Of a DNA stretch of 64,000 nucleotides, positions 11,022 to 21,509 are shown piece after piece. The first letter of the stretch is position 1; each line of letters starts with the position of its first letter. Made by a program: the position numbers and the translations under genes. This DNA comes from Curtobacterium luteum (GTDB lineage: Bacteria; Actinomycetota; Actinomycetes; Actinomycetales; Microbacteriaceae): the NCBI RefSeq assembly GCF_014646995.1, contig NZ_BMOI01000007.1, positions 1-64,000 of the forward strand. Reading direction: 5' to 3'. A model generated the notes under the pieces. The model was not told the DNA's origin. It searched no databases and was given only the letters and a program-made list of their open reading frames with translations.

Positions 11022-13514
11022 TCAGTCGCGCAGGGTCGCCCCGAATCGCTCGCCGGCACGTCGGACAGCGCCGTCACGGGCCTCGGAGGCCTCGGCAGCG
11101 GTCAGCGTGCGGTCCGTGGCACGGAAGCGCAGCGCGAACGTCAGGGACTTCTGTCCCTCGTCCACGCCGGTGCCCCGGTAGTCGTCCACGAGCCGAGCAT
11201 ACTCCAGGAGCTCTCCGGCACCAGTCCGGACGGCGTCGAGGACGTCTCCGGCGGGGACCCCGGCGTCGACCACGAGGGACAGGTCCTGCGTCGCGGCCGG
11301 GTACGACTCGATCGGTGCGACCGACACGAGCTCCGGTGCAGCGGCGACCAGGGCGTCGAGGTCGAGCTCGACCACGGCGACGACGCGCGGGAGCACCGCG
11401 GCGTCGCTGAGCTCGGGCAGCAGCTCACCGACGACGCCGACGACCGCACCGCCGACGAGGAGCGACGCCGCGCGGCCCGGGTGCAGGGACGGGTGCGTCG
11501 TCTGCGCCACGGTCAGCTCGACACCGACCGCCCACGCGATCTCGCGCGCGACGTCGAGCGCGTCCGCGATGCCGTACGGCTCCGCGGCGACGCCCGGCTG
11601 CTTCAGGACCCGGGAGCCGGTCAGGAGCGCCGAGACGTGGAACGGCTGCGGCGGCAGCGAGGCGTCCAGGGCGGCGAGGGTCGCACGGTCGGGCAGCGAA
11701 GCGCCCGCCGGGACGTCGGCCGTGCCGAGCTCGTGGTCGGTCGCCGGCAGGAAGACCCGGGAGGTCTCGTACACGGCGACGTCGACCAGACCACGCGACA
11801 CATTGCGCCGTGCGACGTCGACGAGCGCCGGCAGACCGCTGCGGCGGAGTCGGTTCTGCTCGCTGTCGAGGGCGTTGGCGAGCACGACGCTCGGGCCGCC
11901 GTCGCCGTCGATGCCCGGGTAGGCCGCCTGCGTCGCGGCGGACACGAACGGCGCGGTGACCACCTCGACCAGACCGGCGGCCGCGAGGGCGTCGGCGACA
12001 CGGCGACGGGCACGCTGGTGTCCGGTCAGTCCGCGTCCGGGCGGGGCCACGGGGAGCACGCTCGGGATCCGGCCGTAGCCGACGATGCGCGCGGTCTCCT
12101 CGACGAGCGTGGTGTCGTCGACGAGGTCCGGACGCCAGGTCGGCGGCGTCACCGAGAGCAGACCACCGTCGACGTCCACCGTGGCACCGATCGCGCGCAG
12201 GGTGTCGACGACCTCGGCGTCGGTGTACTCGACGCCGATGAGTTCGGCGGGACGGCCGATCCGCATGGCGACAGCGGGACGCGGGGTCGTGTCGACGACG
12301 GTCGAGCCGAGCGCGTCGGCCGTGCCCCCGGCGAGCTCGACCAGGAGCTCGACGGCGCGGTTCGCCGCGGCTTCGGACACGAGCGGGTCGACACCGCGCT
12401 CGAAGCGTCGGGACGCCTCGCTCGGGAGTTTGTGGCGACGGGCGGTCCGGGCGATCGACACCTGGTCGAAGACCGCGGCCTCGATGAGGACGTCGGTCGT
12501 GGTGGCGCTGATCTCGGTCCGGGCCCCACCCATCACCCCGGCGAGGCCGACCGGGCCGTCGCTGTCGGTGATGACGAGGTCTTCCGGGTCGAGCTTCCGG
12601 GTGACGTCGTCGAGCGTGACGAGGGTCTCCCCCGCCGCCGCCCGGCGCACGCCGAGCCCGCCGACGACCTTCGCGAGGTCGTAGCCGTGGAGCGGCTGGC
12701 CGAGCTCGAACATGACGTAGTTGGTGATGTCGACCGGCAGCGAGATCGAGCGCACCCCTGCGAGCGCCAGCCGTGACACCATCCAGGCCGGTGTCTTCAC
12801 GGTCGGGTCGATGCCGCGGACGACACGGGTCACGAAGGTGGTCGCACCCTGGCGACCACGGATCGGCGCCCGGTCGTCGATCGTGACGGAGAAGCCGTCC
12901 GCATCGCGTGGGGCGACCCGCGCGGCCGGGTCGTGGAAGCTCGCGCCGGTGGCGTGGGCGTACTCGCGGGCGACGCCGCGCATGCTCAGGGCGTAGCCGC
13001 GGTCCGGCGTGACGTTGATCTCCACCGCAGCGTCGTCGAGGCCGAGCAGGGCGATGGCGTCGGCGCCCGCCTCCGGCTCCATGCCGAGGTCGGCGAAGCG
13101 CAGGATGCCGTCGTGCTCGTCACCGAGTCCGAGTTCGCGCGCCGAGGCGATCATGCCGTCGGACACGTGTCCGTAGGTCTTCCGGGCGGCGATCGGGAAC
13201 GGACCGGGGAGCACCGCTCCGGGGAGGGTCACGACGACGAGGTCGCCCGCGACGAAGTTGTGGGCACCGCAGACGATGCCGCGGGGCTCCGGCTCGCCGA
13301 CGTCGACCTGGCACCAGTTGATCGTCTTGCCGTTCTTCTGCGGCTCGGGCTCGAGCGACAGGACGCGACCGACGACGATGGGCCCGGTGAGGTCGTAGGT
13401 GTGGACGTCTTCTTCCTCGAAGCCCACCGACACGAGTGCCGCGTGGACGCGCTCGGGGGTGACGTCCTCGGGGAGGTCGACGGACTCGCCGAGCCAGCGG
13501 AGTGGGACGCGCAT
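11022..13514 (-). CDS. pheT: phenylalanyl-tRNA synthetase beta subunit
   Basis: Beta chain of the (alpha-beta)2 enzyme that charges tRNA-Phe. The 830-residue protein has, in order, an N-terminal EMAP-type tRNA-binding domain (about 40-150), B3/B4 editing domain (about 215-400), B5 domain (about 405-475) and a C-terminal ferredoxin-like anticodon-binding domain (about 735-830). Its ATG overlaps the pheS stop by one base (TGATG). Length is normal. Confidence 0.97.
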   Translation of the reverse strand: MRVPLRWLGESVDLPEDVTPERVHAALVSVGFEEEDVHTYDLTGPIVVGRVLSLEPEPQKNGKTINWCQVDVGEPEPRGIVCGAHNFVAGDLVVVTLPGAVLPGPFPIAARKTYGHVSDGMIASARELGLGDEHDGILRFADLGMEPEAGADAIALLGLDDAAVEINVTPDRGYALSMRGVAREYAHATGASFHDPAARVAPRDADGFSVTIDDRAPIRGRQGATTFVTRVVRGIDPTVKTPAWMVSRLALAGVRSISLPVDITNYVMFELGQPLHGYDLAKVVGGLGVRRAAAGETLVTLDDVTRKLDPEDLVITDSDGPVGLAGVMGGARTEISATTTDVLIEAAVFDQVSIARTARRHKLPSEASRRFERGVDPLVSEAAANRAVELLVELAGGTADALGSTVVDTTPRPAVAMRIGRPAELIGVEYTDAEVVDTLRAIGATVDVDGGLLSVTPPTWRPDLVDDTTLVEETARIVGYGRIPSVLPVAPPGRGLTGHQRARRRVADALAAAGLVEVVTAPFVSAATQAAYPGIDGDGGPSVVLANALDSEQNRLRRSGLPALVDVARRNVSRGLVDVAVYETSRVFLPATDHELGTADVPAGASLPDRATLAALDASLPPQPFHVSALLTGSRVLKQPGVAAEPYGIADALDVAREIAWAVGVELTVAQTTHPSLHPGRAASLLVGGAVVGVVGELLPELSDAAVLPRVVAVVELDLDALVAAAPELVSVAPIESYPAATQDLSLVVDAGVPAGDVLDAVRTGAGELLEYARLVDDYRGTGVDEGQKSLTFALRFRATDRTLTAAEASEARDGAVRRAGERFGATLRD

Positions 13515-14554
13515 CAGACCACCGTTCCGAACTGCTGCGAGAAGCGGATGTCGCCCTCGAGGAAGTCACGCATGTCGTTCAGGCCGTTGCGGAACTGCAG
13601 CGTCCGCTCGATGCCCATGCCGAAGGCGAAGCCCTGGTACTCGTCCGGGTCGATGCCGGCGGCGCGCAGGACGTTCGGGTTCACCATGCCGCAGCCGCCC
13701 CACTCGACCCACCGGGCGCCGCCCTTGGCGTTCGGCTGCCAGACGTCCATCTCGGCACTCGGCTCGGTGAACGGGAAGTAGTTCGGGCGCAGGCGGATCT
13801 GCGCTTCGGCGCCGAACATCTGGCGTGCGAAGTGCTCGAGCGTGCCGCGCAGGTGCGCCATCGTCAGGCCCTTGTCGATCGCGATGCCCTCGACCTGGGT
13901 GAAGACCGGCAGGTGCGTCGCGTCGAGTTCGTCCGCCCGGTACACGCGCCCGGGGGCGATGACGTAGAGCGGGAGGTCGCGGCTCAGCAGGGAGCGGACC
14001 TGCACGGGCGACGTGTGCGTCCGCATGAGCAGGTGGCGGTCGACCGGCTCGACGAAGACGGTGTCGGCCATGGCGCGCGCCGGGTGGTCCTGGTCGAAGT
14101 TCAGGGCGTCGAAGTTGAACCACTCGTGCTCGAGCTCGGGGCCCTCTGCGACCTCCCACCCCATGCCGACGAAGATGTCGGCGACGGCGTCGTTCAGCAG
14201 CGAGAGCGGGTGGCGCGACCCGGGGGTGCGGCGGGACGGCAGGGCGGTGACGTCGACGCGCTCGGACTCGAGGCGCGCACGCTCCTCGGCCACGGCCAGG
14301 ACGGACTCCTGCGCTGCGATCGCCTGGTTCACGGTGCCGCGCGCCTGTCCGACGAGCTTGCCCGCTGCGGCCTTCTGCTCCGGCGGCACGCTGCGCATCG
14401 ACGCGTTCATGCGCGCGAGCGGCGACTGCTCACCGGTGTGCTCGGCCCTGGCCTGCTTCAGCTCGGCGACGGTCGTCGTGGCGCGGACGGCCGCGAGGGC
14501 GGCGTCCACGGCGGCGGCGACGGCCGGTTCGCTGATCTCGAGGTGTTCTGACAC
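13514..14554 (-). CDS. pheS: phenylalanyl-tRNA synthetase alpha subunit
   Basis: Catalytic alpha chain of PheRS. The 346-residue class II synthetase shows the motif 2 region THTSPVQVR, FTQVEGIAID and the motif 3 region GFAFGMGIERTLQFR. The GTG start at 14552-14554 lacks a Shine-Dalgarno site; TAGGCT lies 8 bases upstream, so the mRNA may be leaderless. That would leave no room for the T-box or leader-peptide control seen in some other bacteria. Confidence 0.96.
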   Translation of the reverse strand: MSEHLEISEPAVAAAVDAALAAVRATTTVAELKQARAEHTGEQSPLARMNASMRSVPPEQKAAAGKLVGQARGTVNQAIAAQESVLAVAEERARLESERVDVTALPSRRTPGSRHPLSLLNDAVADIFVGMGWEVAEGPELEHEWFNFDALNFDQDHPARAMADTVFVEPVDRHLLMRTHTSPVQVRSLLSRDLPLYVIAPGRVYRADELDATHLPVFTQVEGIAIDKGLTMAHLRGTLEHFARQMFGAEAQIRLRPNYFPFTEPSAEMDVWQPNAKGGARWVEWGGCGMVNPNVLRAAGIDPDEYQGFAFGMGIERTLQFRNGLNDMRDFLEGDIRFSQQFGTVV

Positions 14555-14625
14555 GAGGCCCAAGCCTACCGGCCCGTGGGATACCGCCGTCCTGTACCCG
14601 TCGGACGGTGGAGGGACGCGGGCCG

Positions 14626-15492
14626 TCAGCCGGCTGTGGAGGAGGCGGCAGCCCGCTGTGCGAAGGCGCTCTCGTACAGGCACACCGAGGCCGCGGTCGC
14701 GAGGTTCATCGACTCGGCCTGCCCGTAGATCGGCACCTTCACCGCGCGGTCGACGAGCGCGAGGTCCTCGTCGGTCAGCCCGCGGGCCTCGTTGCCGAAG
14801 ACCCACGCCGTCGGCCCGTCGAGCATGCCGTCCGCCCGGACCGCCGGGAGGTCGTCGCCCGACACGTCGGCGGCGAGCACCGTGTAGCCGAGCGCTTTCG
14901 CCCGGGAGACCGCGTCGGCCAGGGTCACGCCGACCGACACCGGCACGTGGAACAGCGACCCGGTGGTCGAGCGGACGACCTTCGGGTTGTACGGGTCCAC
15001 CGAACGCCCGGTGAGCACCACGGCGTCGGCACCGGCGGAGTCCGCGGCGCGGATGATCGTGCCGGCGTTGCCGGGGTCGCGCACCTGCTCCAGGATCGCG
15101 ACCAACCCGGGGAGCGAGCCTCCCGAGGCGGACGCGTCCCGCGCCTCCAGGCCGTCTGCACCGGGATCGGGGAAGACCGCCCGGACCGACGTCGGGAACT
15201 GCTGGCAGACGGCGACGACACCCTGCGGCGTCACCGTGTCGGCCATCGTGTCGAGTACCTGCTCGGTCACGAACCAGGTGTCGACGGGCGCGTCGTCGAG
15301 CGCGTAGCGGGCGGCCGCGGTCGGCGTGACGTACAGCTCGCGGAGCAGCTCCGGGCGGTACTCGAGCGCCTCCCGCACGGCCTGCGGCCCCTCGAGCAGG
15401 AACAGTCCGGTGTCGGCACGGACGTCCTTCTTCGCCAGGGCTGCGACGGCGCGGACCCGGCCGGCCTTCGGGTTCTCGAGGAGATCGCTCAC
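14626..15492 (-). CDS. TrmH/SpoU-family RNA 2'-O-ribose methyltransferase
   Basis: SPOUT-class enzyme expected to methylate a ribose in rRNA or tRNA. The 288-residue protein has an N-terminal SpoU substrate-binding domain (about 10-95) and a C-terminal knot with motifs QVRDPGNAGTIIRAADSAG, FGNEARGL and PIYGQAESMNLATAA. I chose the GTG at 15490-15492 because a TAGACT box lies exactly 7 bases upstream; a GTG two codons earlier is also open. Residues GLEARDASASGG near 112-123 sit in a loop encoded by copies of the dispersed GCCTCC motif. The target nucleotide cannot be told. Confidence 0.9.
   Translation of the reverse strand: MSDLLENPKAGRVRAVAALAKKDVRADTGLFLLEGPQAVREALEYRPELLRELYVTPTAAARYALDDAPVDTWFVTEQVLDTMADTVTPQGVVAVCQQFPTSVRAVFPDPGADGLEARDASASGGSLPGLVAILEQVRDPGNAGTIIRAADSAGADAVVLTGRSVDPYNPKVVRSTTGSLFHVPVSVGVTLADAVSRAKALGYTVLAADVSGDDLPAVRADGMLDGPTAWVFGNEARGLTDEDLALVDRAVKVPIYGQAESMNLATAASVCLYESAFAQRAAASSTAG
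15116..15154 (+). repeat. GCCTCC motifs inside the methyltransferase gene
   Basis: GAGCCTCCCGAGG (15116-15128) and CCCGCGCCTCCAGGCCG (15138-15154) lie close together and encode a Gly/Ala/Ser-rich loop between the two domains of the TrmH-family protein. Confidence 0.45.
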
Positions 15493-15499
15493 GGACACC

Positions 15500-15505
15500 A
15501 GTCTA
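15500..15505 (-). promoter_or_regulatory. -10 box of leaderless methyltransferase promoter
   Basis: TAGACT on the minus strand, 7 bases upstream of the GTG at 15490-15492. It decides between two in-frame GTG starts. Confidence 0.5.
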
Positions 15506-15515
15506 GGAACGCGAC

Positions 15516-15549
15516 GAAGCCCCCGCTCCGCGGACGGAACGGGGGCTTC
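15516..15549 (-). terminator. terminator of the infC-rpmI-rplT operon
   Basis: A 10-bp stem (GAAGCCCCCG / CGGGGGCTTC) with a 14-base loop starts 17 bases past the rplT stop and lies just upstream of the next promoter. Confidence 0.75.
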
Positions 15550-15566
15550 GGGTGCAGCAGGCGTGA

Positions 15567-15950
15567 CTACGCGGCCTTCGGGGCCGAGGTGTCGGCCGGC
15601 AGGGCCTTCTTGGCGGTCTCGACGAGCGCCGCGAACGTCTCGGGGTTGTTCACCGCGAGGTCCGCGAGGATGCGACGGTCGACCTCGACACCGGCGAGGC
15701 CGAGGCCCTGGATGAGGCGGTTGTAGGTCAGGCCGTTCGCACGCGACGCAGCGTTGATGCGCTGGATCCAGAGGCGACGGAACTCGCCCTTCTTGACGTG
15801 ACGGTCCCGGTAGGCGTAGACGAGGGAGTGGGTGACCTGCTCCTTCGCCTTGCGGTACAGACGCGAACGCTGACCGCGGTAGCCCTCGGCGCGCTCGAGA
15901 ACGACGCGGCGCTTCTTGGCGGCGTTGACCGCCCTCTTTACTCGTGCCAT
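15567..15950 (-). CDS. rplT: 50S ribosomal protein L20
   Basis: Early-assembly protein of the large ribosomal subunit. The 127-residue sequence starts [15 protein letters not shown] and contains the family core [14 protein letters not shown]. It is last in the infC-rpmI-rplT operon, 27 bases after rpmI, with AAAGGAA before the ATG. In other bacteria L20 represses its own operon; no matching structure was found here. Confidence 0.98.
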   Translation of the reverse strand: MARVKRAVNAAKKRRVVLERAEGYRGQRSRLYRKAKEQVTHSLVYAYRDRHVKKGEFRRLWIQRINAASRANGLTYNRLIQGLGLAGVEVDRRILADLAVNNPETFAALVETAKKALPADTSAPKAA

Positions 15951-15977
15951 TGATCTATTCCTTTACGTTCCGCCGGC

Positions 15978-16172
15978 TCAGTGGCCGAGAAGCTTCTTGA
16001 CGTTCTTCGCGTCGGCCTTCGCGAGGACCTGGTCCTCGTTGAGGCGGGCCTTGCGCTTGGCGCTCTTGACCTCGAGGTTGTGACGCATACCGGCCTGCTG
16101 CTTCATGATCTTGCCGCTGCCGGTGACCTTGAAGCGCTTCTTCGACCCGGAGTGGGTCTTCTGCTTGGGCAT
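15978..16172 (-). CDS. rpmI: 50S ribosomal protein L35
   Basis: A 64-residue basic protein starting [20 protein letters not shown], as in all L35. The ATG at 16170-16172 follows GGAAAGG. It lies between infC and rplT in the conserved order, about 80 bases after infC. Confidence 0.98.
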   Translation of the reverse strand: MPKQKTHSGSKKRFKVTGSGKIMKQQAGMRHNLEVKSAKRKARLNEDQVLAKADAKNVKKLLGH

Positions 16173-16252
16173 GGAGGTGCCTTTCCGTGGGATGGGGATT
16201 GGGGGCCGCGCCGTTGCGGTGGTGCGCACTGCGCGGGGTCGGTCGCGAGGAC

Positions 16253-16897
<645 letters not shown>

Positions 16898-17152
16898 GCG
16901 GAGCTCCTTCAATCAGGTGGTCTGCCGTCCGGGACATCTGCCCTGGACGACGGCACGAGAGAGGAGTTCTGACGCACGGATCACGACCCGCTCGACAGCC
17001 GCCCGACACCGGACCCGCAGGTCTGGTCGACCGGCGCGGACGCCGGCGGAGCGGTTGGGACCCGGTAGCCTGGTGGTGCACGGCCGCGGGTGGGAGAGAC
17101 TCCTCTTTCACGATGAGTCCGACCGCCCGAAGGCGCACGGATGCATCTGCCG
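16898..17152 (-). promoter_or_regulatory. long infC leader
   Basis: About 255 bases of minus-strand leader between the candidate -10 box and the ATC start. It holds no open frame that I trust and several short GC-rich inverted repeats. It may carry the control region for the infC operon; I recognise no known leader structure in it. Confidence 0.4.
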
Positions 17153-17158
17153 CGACAG

Positions 17159-17164
17159 AGTCTA
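17159..17164 (-). promoter_or_regulatory. candidate -10 box of infC operon
   Basis: TAGACT on the minus strand, with TGTCGG about 17 bases upstream (17182-17187) inside the start of the divergent DUF1844 gene. Confidence 0.4.
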
Positions 17165-17177
17165 GCAGAGGAGCACC

Positions 17178-17531
17178 GTGACCGACACCCCGCCGAACGA
17201 GCCCACCGGCGCCGACGAGGCCCGCGACATCGCCGAGGTGCCGGCCGTCGAGCTCATCAACACCGTCGCGGTGCACCTGCTCAGCGCCGCCGCCGTCAAG
17301 GTCGGGCTGGCCGACGACCCCCAGGAGCAGACCGACCTCGACGAGGCCCGGAAGCTCATCACCGCGCTCGCCGGCCTGGTCACGGCGGCCGCGACGGAGA
17401 TCGGCGACCACCACGCCCGGCCGCTGCGCGACGGGCTCCGGTCGGTGCAGCTCGCGTTCCGCGAGGCCTCGTCGATCCCTGACGCCCCGGGCAAGGGCCC
17501 CGGGGAGAAGTACACCGGCCCCGTCAACTGA
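17178..17531 (+). CDS. DUF1844 family protein
   Basis: A 117-residue cytoplasmic protein of unknown function with the core VELINTVAVHLLSAAAVKVGL and DLDEARKLITALAGLV, as in the DUF1844 family. It is divergent from infC, a neighbour arrangement common in actinobacteria. The GTG is preceded by GAGGAG. The tail GKGPGEKYTGPVN is typical. No function is proposed. Confidence 0.85.
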   Translation: MTDTPPNEPTGADEARDIAEVPAVELINTVAVHLLSAAAVKVGLADDPQEQTDLDEARKLITALAGLVTAAATEIGDHHARPLRDGLRSVQLAFREASSIPDAPGKGPGEKYTGPVN

Positions 17532-17557
17532 CCCGCGGGTCGCGGACGCGGCCCGAC

Positions 17558-17605
17558 GACGGCCGGGAGGCCCGTGGCGGCGCCGCCACGGGCCTCCCGG
17601 CCGTC
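17558..17605. terminator. 48-bp perfect palindrome, bidirectional terminator
   Basis: Positions 17558-17581 and 17582-17605 are exact reverse complements (24 + 24 bases) with no unpaired centre. It lies between the convergent DUF1844 and maltokinase genes. Each arm contains GGCCGGGAGGCCCGTGG, an inverted pair of the dispersed GCCTCC motif. Confidence 0.85.
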
Positions 17606-17670
17606 ACGTGGCCGCGGCAGCCCACGCGGGGCGGGCGGTCCCGTCAGCCCACGGTGTGCGCGCGGGCCCG

Positions 17671-18918
17671 TCAGGCGGCGCTGCGCGCCGCGAGCCGCGA
17701 GACGGCCGCCAGCGGGATGGCCACCCAGTCCGGGCGGTTCCGCGTCTCGTAGACGACCTCGTACACGGCCTTGTCGAGCTCGAACGCGTCGAGGACCTCG
17801 CGGTGCGCGTGGAGGTCCGCGTCGATCCCCTCCTCGTACCCGGCGAGGAACGCCACGCGCGCGTCGTGCGCCCAGGTGCCGGTGTCGACCGGGTCGGCGT
17901 CGCGGGCGAGCGCACCGGCGACGTAGTCGAAGGACCGCAGCATCCCGGCGACGTCGCGCAGGGGGACGTCGGGGACGGAGCGTTCGGTCAGGGGGCGGAG
18001 CGGCTCACCCTCGAAGTCCAGGAAGACCCAGCCACGCTCCCCCGGCACGGCGAGCACCTGTCCGAGGTGCAGGTCGCCGTGGACGCGCTGCAGGTCGGGC
18101 CACACGGCCTCGGCTGCGCGTGCGTACACGGCCCGGACGGCCTCCGCGTGCTCCGCCACCGCGGGCGCCTCGCGCTCCGCCGCGGCGAGCCGGGCGTGCA
18201 TCGTCGCGAGGGCCTCCCGACGGCGCTCGTCGGTCGCCGGGGTGGTCGGCAGGACCTCGGCCAGCGTGCGGTGCACCTCGGCGAGCGCCGACCCGAGCCG
18301 CCGCGCGTCGTCGGCGAACGCCACGCCGGCGCGGGCGTCGTCGAGGGCCACGCGCCAGGCGTCGCGGGTCCCCGGCAGGAACTCCTGCGCGACGGCGAGG
18401 TGTCCGGAGGCGGTGCCCTCCCGGCGCCCGCTGTCCGGCCAGCTGCCCCGGAGCGCCCCGTACACCGCCGGCACCCGGCTGCTGCCCGCGGCCGAGAGGG
18501 CCAGCTGGGTGGTCACGTCGGGGTTGTCGCCGTGGTGCAGGACGCGGAACACCTTCACGATGACCTGCTCGCCGGCCTCGGTGTCGCAGATGACCGAGGT
18601 GTTCGACTGCTCGCCGGAGAGCACCCGGGCGGCCGTCACGGTGCCGATCGGTCGGAGCGACTCCGGGTCGGCGTCGATCCGGGCGGCGAGTCCGCGGACC
18701 CAGTCGAGGTCGCCGGTGGCGTCGGTCACGGTGCCGTCCCGGACCACGACGGGTGCCTGGTAGAGGACCGCCCCCGTGGCTGCGTCGTCGAGCACCAGCC
18801 GGGTGTCGTCATCGGTCGACAGCGTCCGGAGGGTCGGGCCCGAACCGCCCTTGGCGGCGTACCAGCGCTGTGCGGCGATCCACGGGGCGAGGTCGTGGTC
18901 GGTCGGAGCGTCGCTCAT
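17671..18918 (-). CDS. mak: maltokinase (Pep2/Mak family)
   Basis: Predicted to make maltose-1-phosphate with ATP, the substrate of GlgE for alpha-glucan synthesis. The 415-residue protein has the APH-like catalytic motif HGDLHLGQVL (H-D about residue 280), followed by LDFEGEP and the family segment DVAGMLRSFDYVAGA. The N-terminal cap region begins with WIAAQRWYAAKGG, also typical. The ATG at 18916-18918 lies 7 bases after TAGCCT, so it is probably leaderless. GlgE and TreS are not in the window, so the pathway role rests on homology. Confidence 0.85.
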   Translation of the reverse strand: MSDAPTDHDLAPWIAAQRWYAAKGGSGPTLRTLSTDDDTRLVLDDAATGAVLYQAPVVVRDGTVTDATGDLDWVRGLAARIDADPESLRPIGTVTAARVLSGEQSNTSVICDTEAGEQVIVKVFRVLHHGDNPDVTTQLALSAAGSSRVPAVYGALRGSWPDSGRREGTASGHLAVAQEFLPGTRDAWRVALDDARAGVAFADDARRLGSALAEVHRTLAEVLPTTPATDERRREALATMHARLAAAEREAPAVAEHAEAVRAVYARAAEAVWPDLQRVHGDLHLGQVLAVPGERGWVFLDFEGEPLRPLTERSVPDVPLRDVAGMLRSFDYVAGALARDADPVDTGTWAHDARVAFLAGYEEGIDADLHAHREVLDAFELDKAVYEVVYETRNRPDWVAIPLAAVSRLAARSAA

Positions 18919-18925
18919 GCCGCGG

Positions 18926-18931
18926 AGGCTA
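18926..18931 (-). promoter_or_regulatory. -10 box of leaderless maltokinase promoter
   Basis: TAGCCT on the minus strand, 7 bases before the ATG; no Shine-Dalgarno sequence is present. Confidence 0.45.
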
Positions 18932-19033
18932 CGCGCCCGGCGCTGGGGAGGTGGGGGACGGGGGTGCAGTCGCGGTGCCGGGACCGCTCCTGCCCGTGGG
19001 CGGGGTGGATCCGTGCGGTGCGAGGATGGCACG

Positions 19034-19489
19034 GTGCCGCACTACCTCGAGGACCTCGCCGCCGGACAGACCTTCACCACCCCCGGGCGCACGATCACGG
19101 AGGCCGACGTCGTCTCCTTCGCCTCGTGGACGAACGACAACAACCAGGTGCACACCGACGTCGAGTTCGCCGCACGGACCCGCTACGGGCAGCGGATCGT
19201 GCACGGCCTGCTCGGCACGTCGCTGTGCCTCGGGCTCATCGCGCGGACCGGGGTCTTCGAGGGCTCGGCCGTGGCGCTGCTCGGCATCGACCGGTGGCGC
19301 TTCGTCGCCCCGGTGTTCATCGGCGACACCGTCACCTGCGAGGTGGAGATCCTCTCGACGCGGCTGACGAGCTCCGGGACGACGGGCATCGTCGAACGGA
19401 CGGTCACGCTGCGCAACCAGCGCGGCGAGGTCGTGCAGCAGGGACGCATGGACGTGATGGTCCTGACGCGTGACGCTGCCATCGTCTGA
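19034..19489 (+). CDS. MaoC-like hot-dog dehydratase
   Basis: A 151-residue single hot-dog domain with VSFASWTNDNNQVHTDVEFAA, matching the hydratase motif of MaoC/(R)-specific enoyl-CoA hydratases, then RIVHGLLGTSLC. Likely acts on an acyl-CoA thioester in the cytoplasm, but the substrate is unknown. The GTG at 19034 is preceded at 6 bases by GAGGAT with an upstream TG, an extended -10 pattern. It is divergent from maltokinase and followed closely by the GH2 gene. Confidence 0.8.
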   Translation: MPHYLEDLAAGQTFTTPGRTITEADVVSFASWTNDNNQVHTDVEFAARTRYGQRIVHGLLGTSLCLGLIARTGVFEGSAVALLGIDRWRFVAPVFIGDTVTCEVEILSTRLTSSGTTGIVERTVTLRNQRGEVVQQGRMDVMVLTRDAAIV

Positions 19490-19559
19490 AGGCGGCGTGC
19501 TCCCGATCCTCGACCGCGCCCTCTTTACAACGATGTACGCGACGGTCCAGCATGGACGC

Positions 19560-21416
19560 ATGAGCACGCTCGCCGGCAACGACGCCGCCCCCACCGCCCT
19601 CCCCGTCGCGACCGAGCAGGACGGCACGTACCCGCGCCCGCAACTCCTGCGGTCCGCATGGGCCGACCTCGACGGGACGTGGTCGTTCCGGAACGACGGG
19701 GACGACCCCGCGTGGCGTGGCGGGTTCCCGGACGCGCGGGACATCACCGTGCCGTTCCCGCCGGAGTCGGTCGCCTCGGGCATCGGCGAGCCGGGCTTCC
19801 ACCCCGTCGTCTGGTACGCGCGGGAACTCACGGCCGACGACCTCGCGGCGGCCGGGTACTCCCCGTCGCAGCCGCGTCTGGTGCTGCACTTCGGCGCGGT
19901 CGACCACCGCGCTCGGGTCTGGATCGACGGGCAGTTCGTGGGCGAGCACGAGGGCGGGCACACCCCCTTCTCGTTCGACGTGACCGAGGCGCTGGGGGCC
20001 GACCCGGAAGCCGCGCACACCCTCGTCGTCCGGGCCGAGGACGACCCGCTCGACGTCACGCAGCCCCGCGGCAAGCAGGACTGGCACGAGGAACCGCACG
20101 CCATCTGGTACCGCCGGACCACGGGCATCTGGCAGACGGTCTGGCTCGAAGCCGTGCCGACCGTGTCGATCGCGGCCCTGCGGTGGACGAACGTCGACCA
20201 CGCCACGGTCCGGCTCACCGTCCGGCTCGCCGGCGTCCGATCCGGCGGCGAGCGCCTCCGCGTCGAGGCGCGGTGGGCCGAGGAGCACCTCGCCACCGTC
20301 GAGACGAACCTGCCGGACGTCGGACGGTCGAGCGCGATCGACAGCGAGGTCGACGTCGTGCTGCCGATCACCCGGCAGACCAACGGGCAGGCCGAGGACG
20401 AGCTCGTCTGGACGCCCGAGACCCCGCGGCTCGTCGATGCCACCGTCAGCCTGCTCGACGCCGACGGCTCGGCGGTGGACGCGGTCGCGAGCTACTTCGG
20501 GCTCCGCACGGCGGGCACCGGGCAGGGGGCGTTCCTGCTGAACGGCCGTTCGTACGACGTGCGCAGCGTCCTCAACCAGGGCTACTGGCCCGAGTCGCAC
20601 CTCGCCGCGCCGTCGCGTGCGGCCCTCCGCCGCGAGGTCGAGCTCATCAAGGAGCTCGGCTTCAACGCCGCGCGCAACCACCAGAAGGTCGAGGACCCGC
20701 GCTTCCTCTGGTGGGCGGACAAGCTCGGGCTGCTCGTGTGGGGCGAGATGCCCGGCGCGTACGCGTTCTCCCCGCTCGCGGTGCAGCGGCTCGTGCGGGA
20801 GTGGATGGACGCCGTCGAGCGCGATGCCTCCCACCCGTCGATCGTGACCTGGGTGCCCGCGAACGAGAGCTGGGGCGTGCAGCACATCGCCGTCGACCCC
20901 GCGCAGCAGGCGTACGCCCGTGCGCTCGCCGACGTCGCCCGCGCGCTCGACCCCACCCGACCCGTGATCTCGAACGACGGCTGGGAGCACCCCGCGTCGG
21001 ACATCATCACGATCCACGACTACGAGGGCGACGGCGCCGTGCTGGCCCGCACCTACGCCGACGACGGCGCCCGCGCGGCCCTGTTGCGCGGGACGGGTCC
21101 GGCGGACCGGCGGATCCTCGTCGGCGGGGCGGTCGACGAGGGGCAGCCCGTGATGCTCACCGAGTTCGGCGGCGTGAACTACCAGCCCGGGATCCAGCGG
21201 GAGGACGGGTGGGGCTACACGTCGGCGTCCGACGGCGACGACTGGATCGCCCGCATCACGGGGCTCTACGACGCGATCCGCGCCAGCACGTTCCTCGCCG
21301 GCTCGTGCTACACGCAGCTCACCGACACGATGCAGGAGACGAACGGACTGCTGAACGCCGACCGCACGCCGAAGGTGCCGATCGAGCAGATCCGGCGGGC
21401 GGTCACCGGACGGTGA
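19560..21416 (+). CDS. glycoside hydrolase family 2 protein
   Basis: Retaining glycosidase with the GH2 domain order: sugar-binding jelly roll (about 30-190), immunoglobulin-like domain (about 195-300) and TIM barrel (about 310-610). The acid/base glutamate is in WVPANESWG near residue 440 and the nucleophile in VMLTEFGGVNY near 535. No signal peptide is seen, so it should act inside the cell on imported sugars. Family members include beta-galactosidase, beta-glucuronidase and mannosidase; which one applies cannot be told. At 618 residues it is short for LacZ. TTTACA and CAGCAT, 18 bases apart, precede the ATG. Confidence 0.88.
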   Translation: MSTLAGNDAAPTALPVATEQDGTYPRPQLLRSAWADLDGTWSFRNDGDDPAWRGGFPDARDITVPFPPESVASGIGEPGFHPVVWYARELTADDLAAAGYSPSQPRLVLHFGAVDHRARVWIDGQFVGEHEGGHTPFSFDVTEALGADPEAAHTLVVRAEDDPLDVTQPRGKQDWHEEPHAIWYRRTTGIWQTVWLEAVPTVSIAALRWTNVDHATVRLTVRLAGVRSGGERLRVEARWAEEHLATVETNLPDVGRSSAIDSEVDVVLPITRQTNGQAEDELVWTPETPRLVDATVSLLDADGSAVDAVASYFGLRTAGTGQGAFLLNGRSYDVRSVLNQGYWPESHLAAPSRAALRREVELIKELGFNAARNHQKVEDPRFLWWADKLGLLVWGEMPGAYAFSPLAVQRLVREWMDAVERDASHPSIVTWVPANESWGVQHIAVDPAQQAYARALADVARALDPTRPVISNDGWEHPASDIITIHDYEGDGAVLARTYADDGARAALLRGTGPADRRILVGGAVDEGQPVMLTEFGGVNYQPGIQREDGWGYTSASDGDDWIARITGLYDAIRASTFLAGSCYTQLTDTMQETNGLLNADRTPKVPIEQIRRAVTGR

Positions 21417-21509
21417 CCGCGGCCGCCCGGCGGGCGGGGGCGGCCGACGGGCGGCGGACGCCCGACGGGCGGCGACGACCGTGCCGCGGCGCCGTGGGAG
21501 GATCGTGCG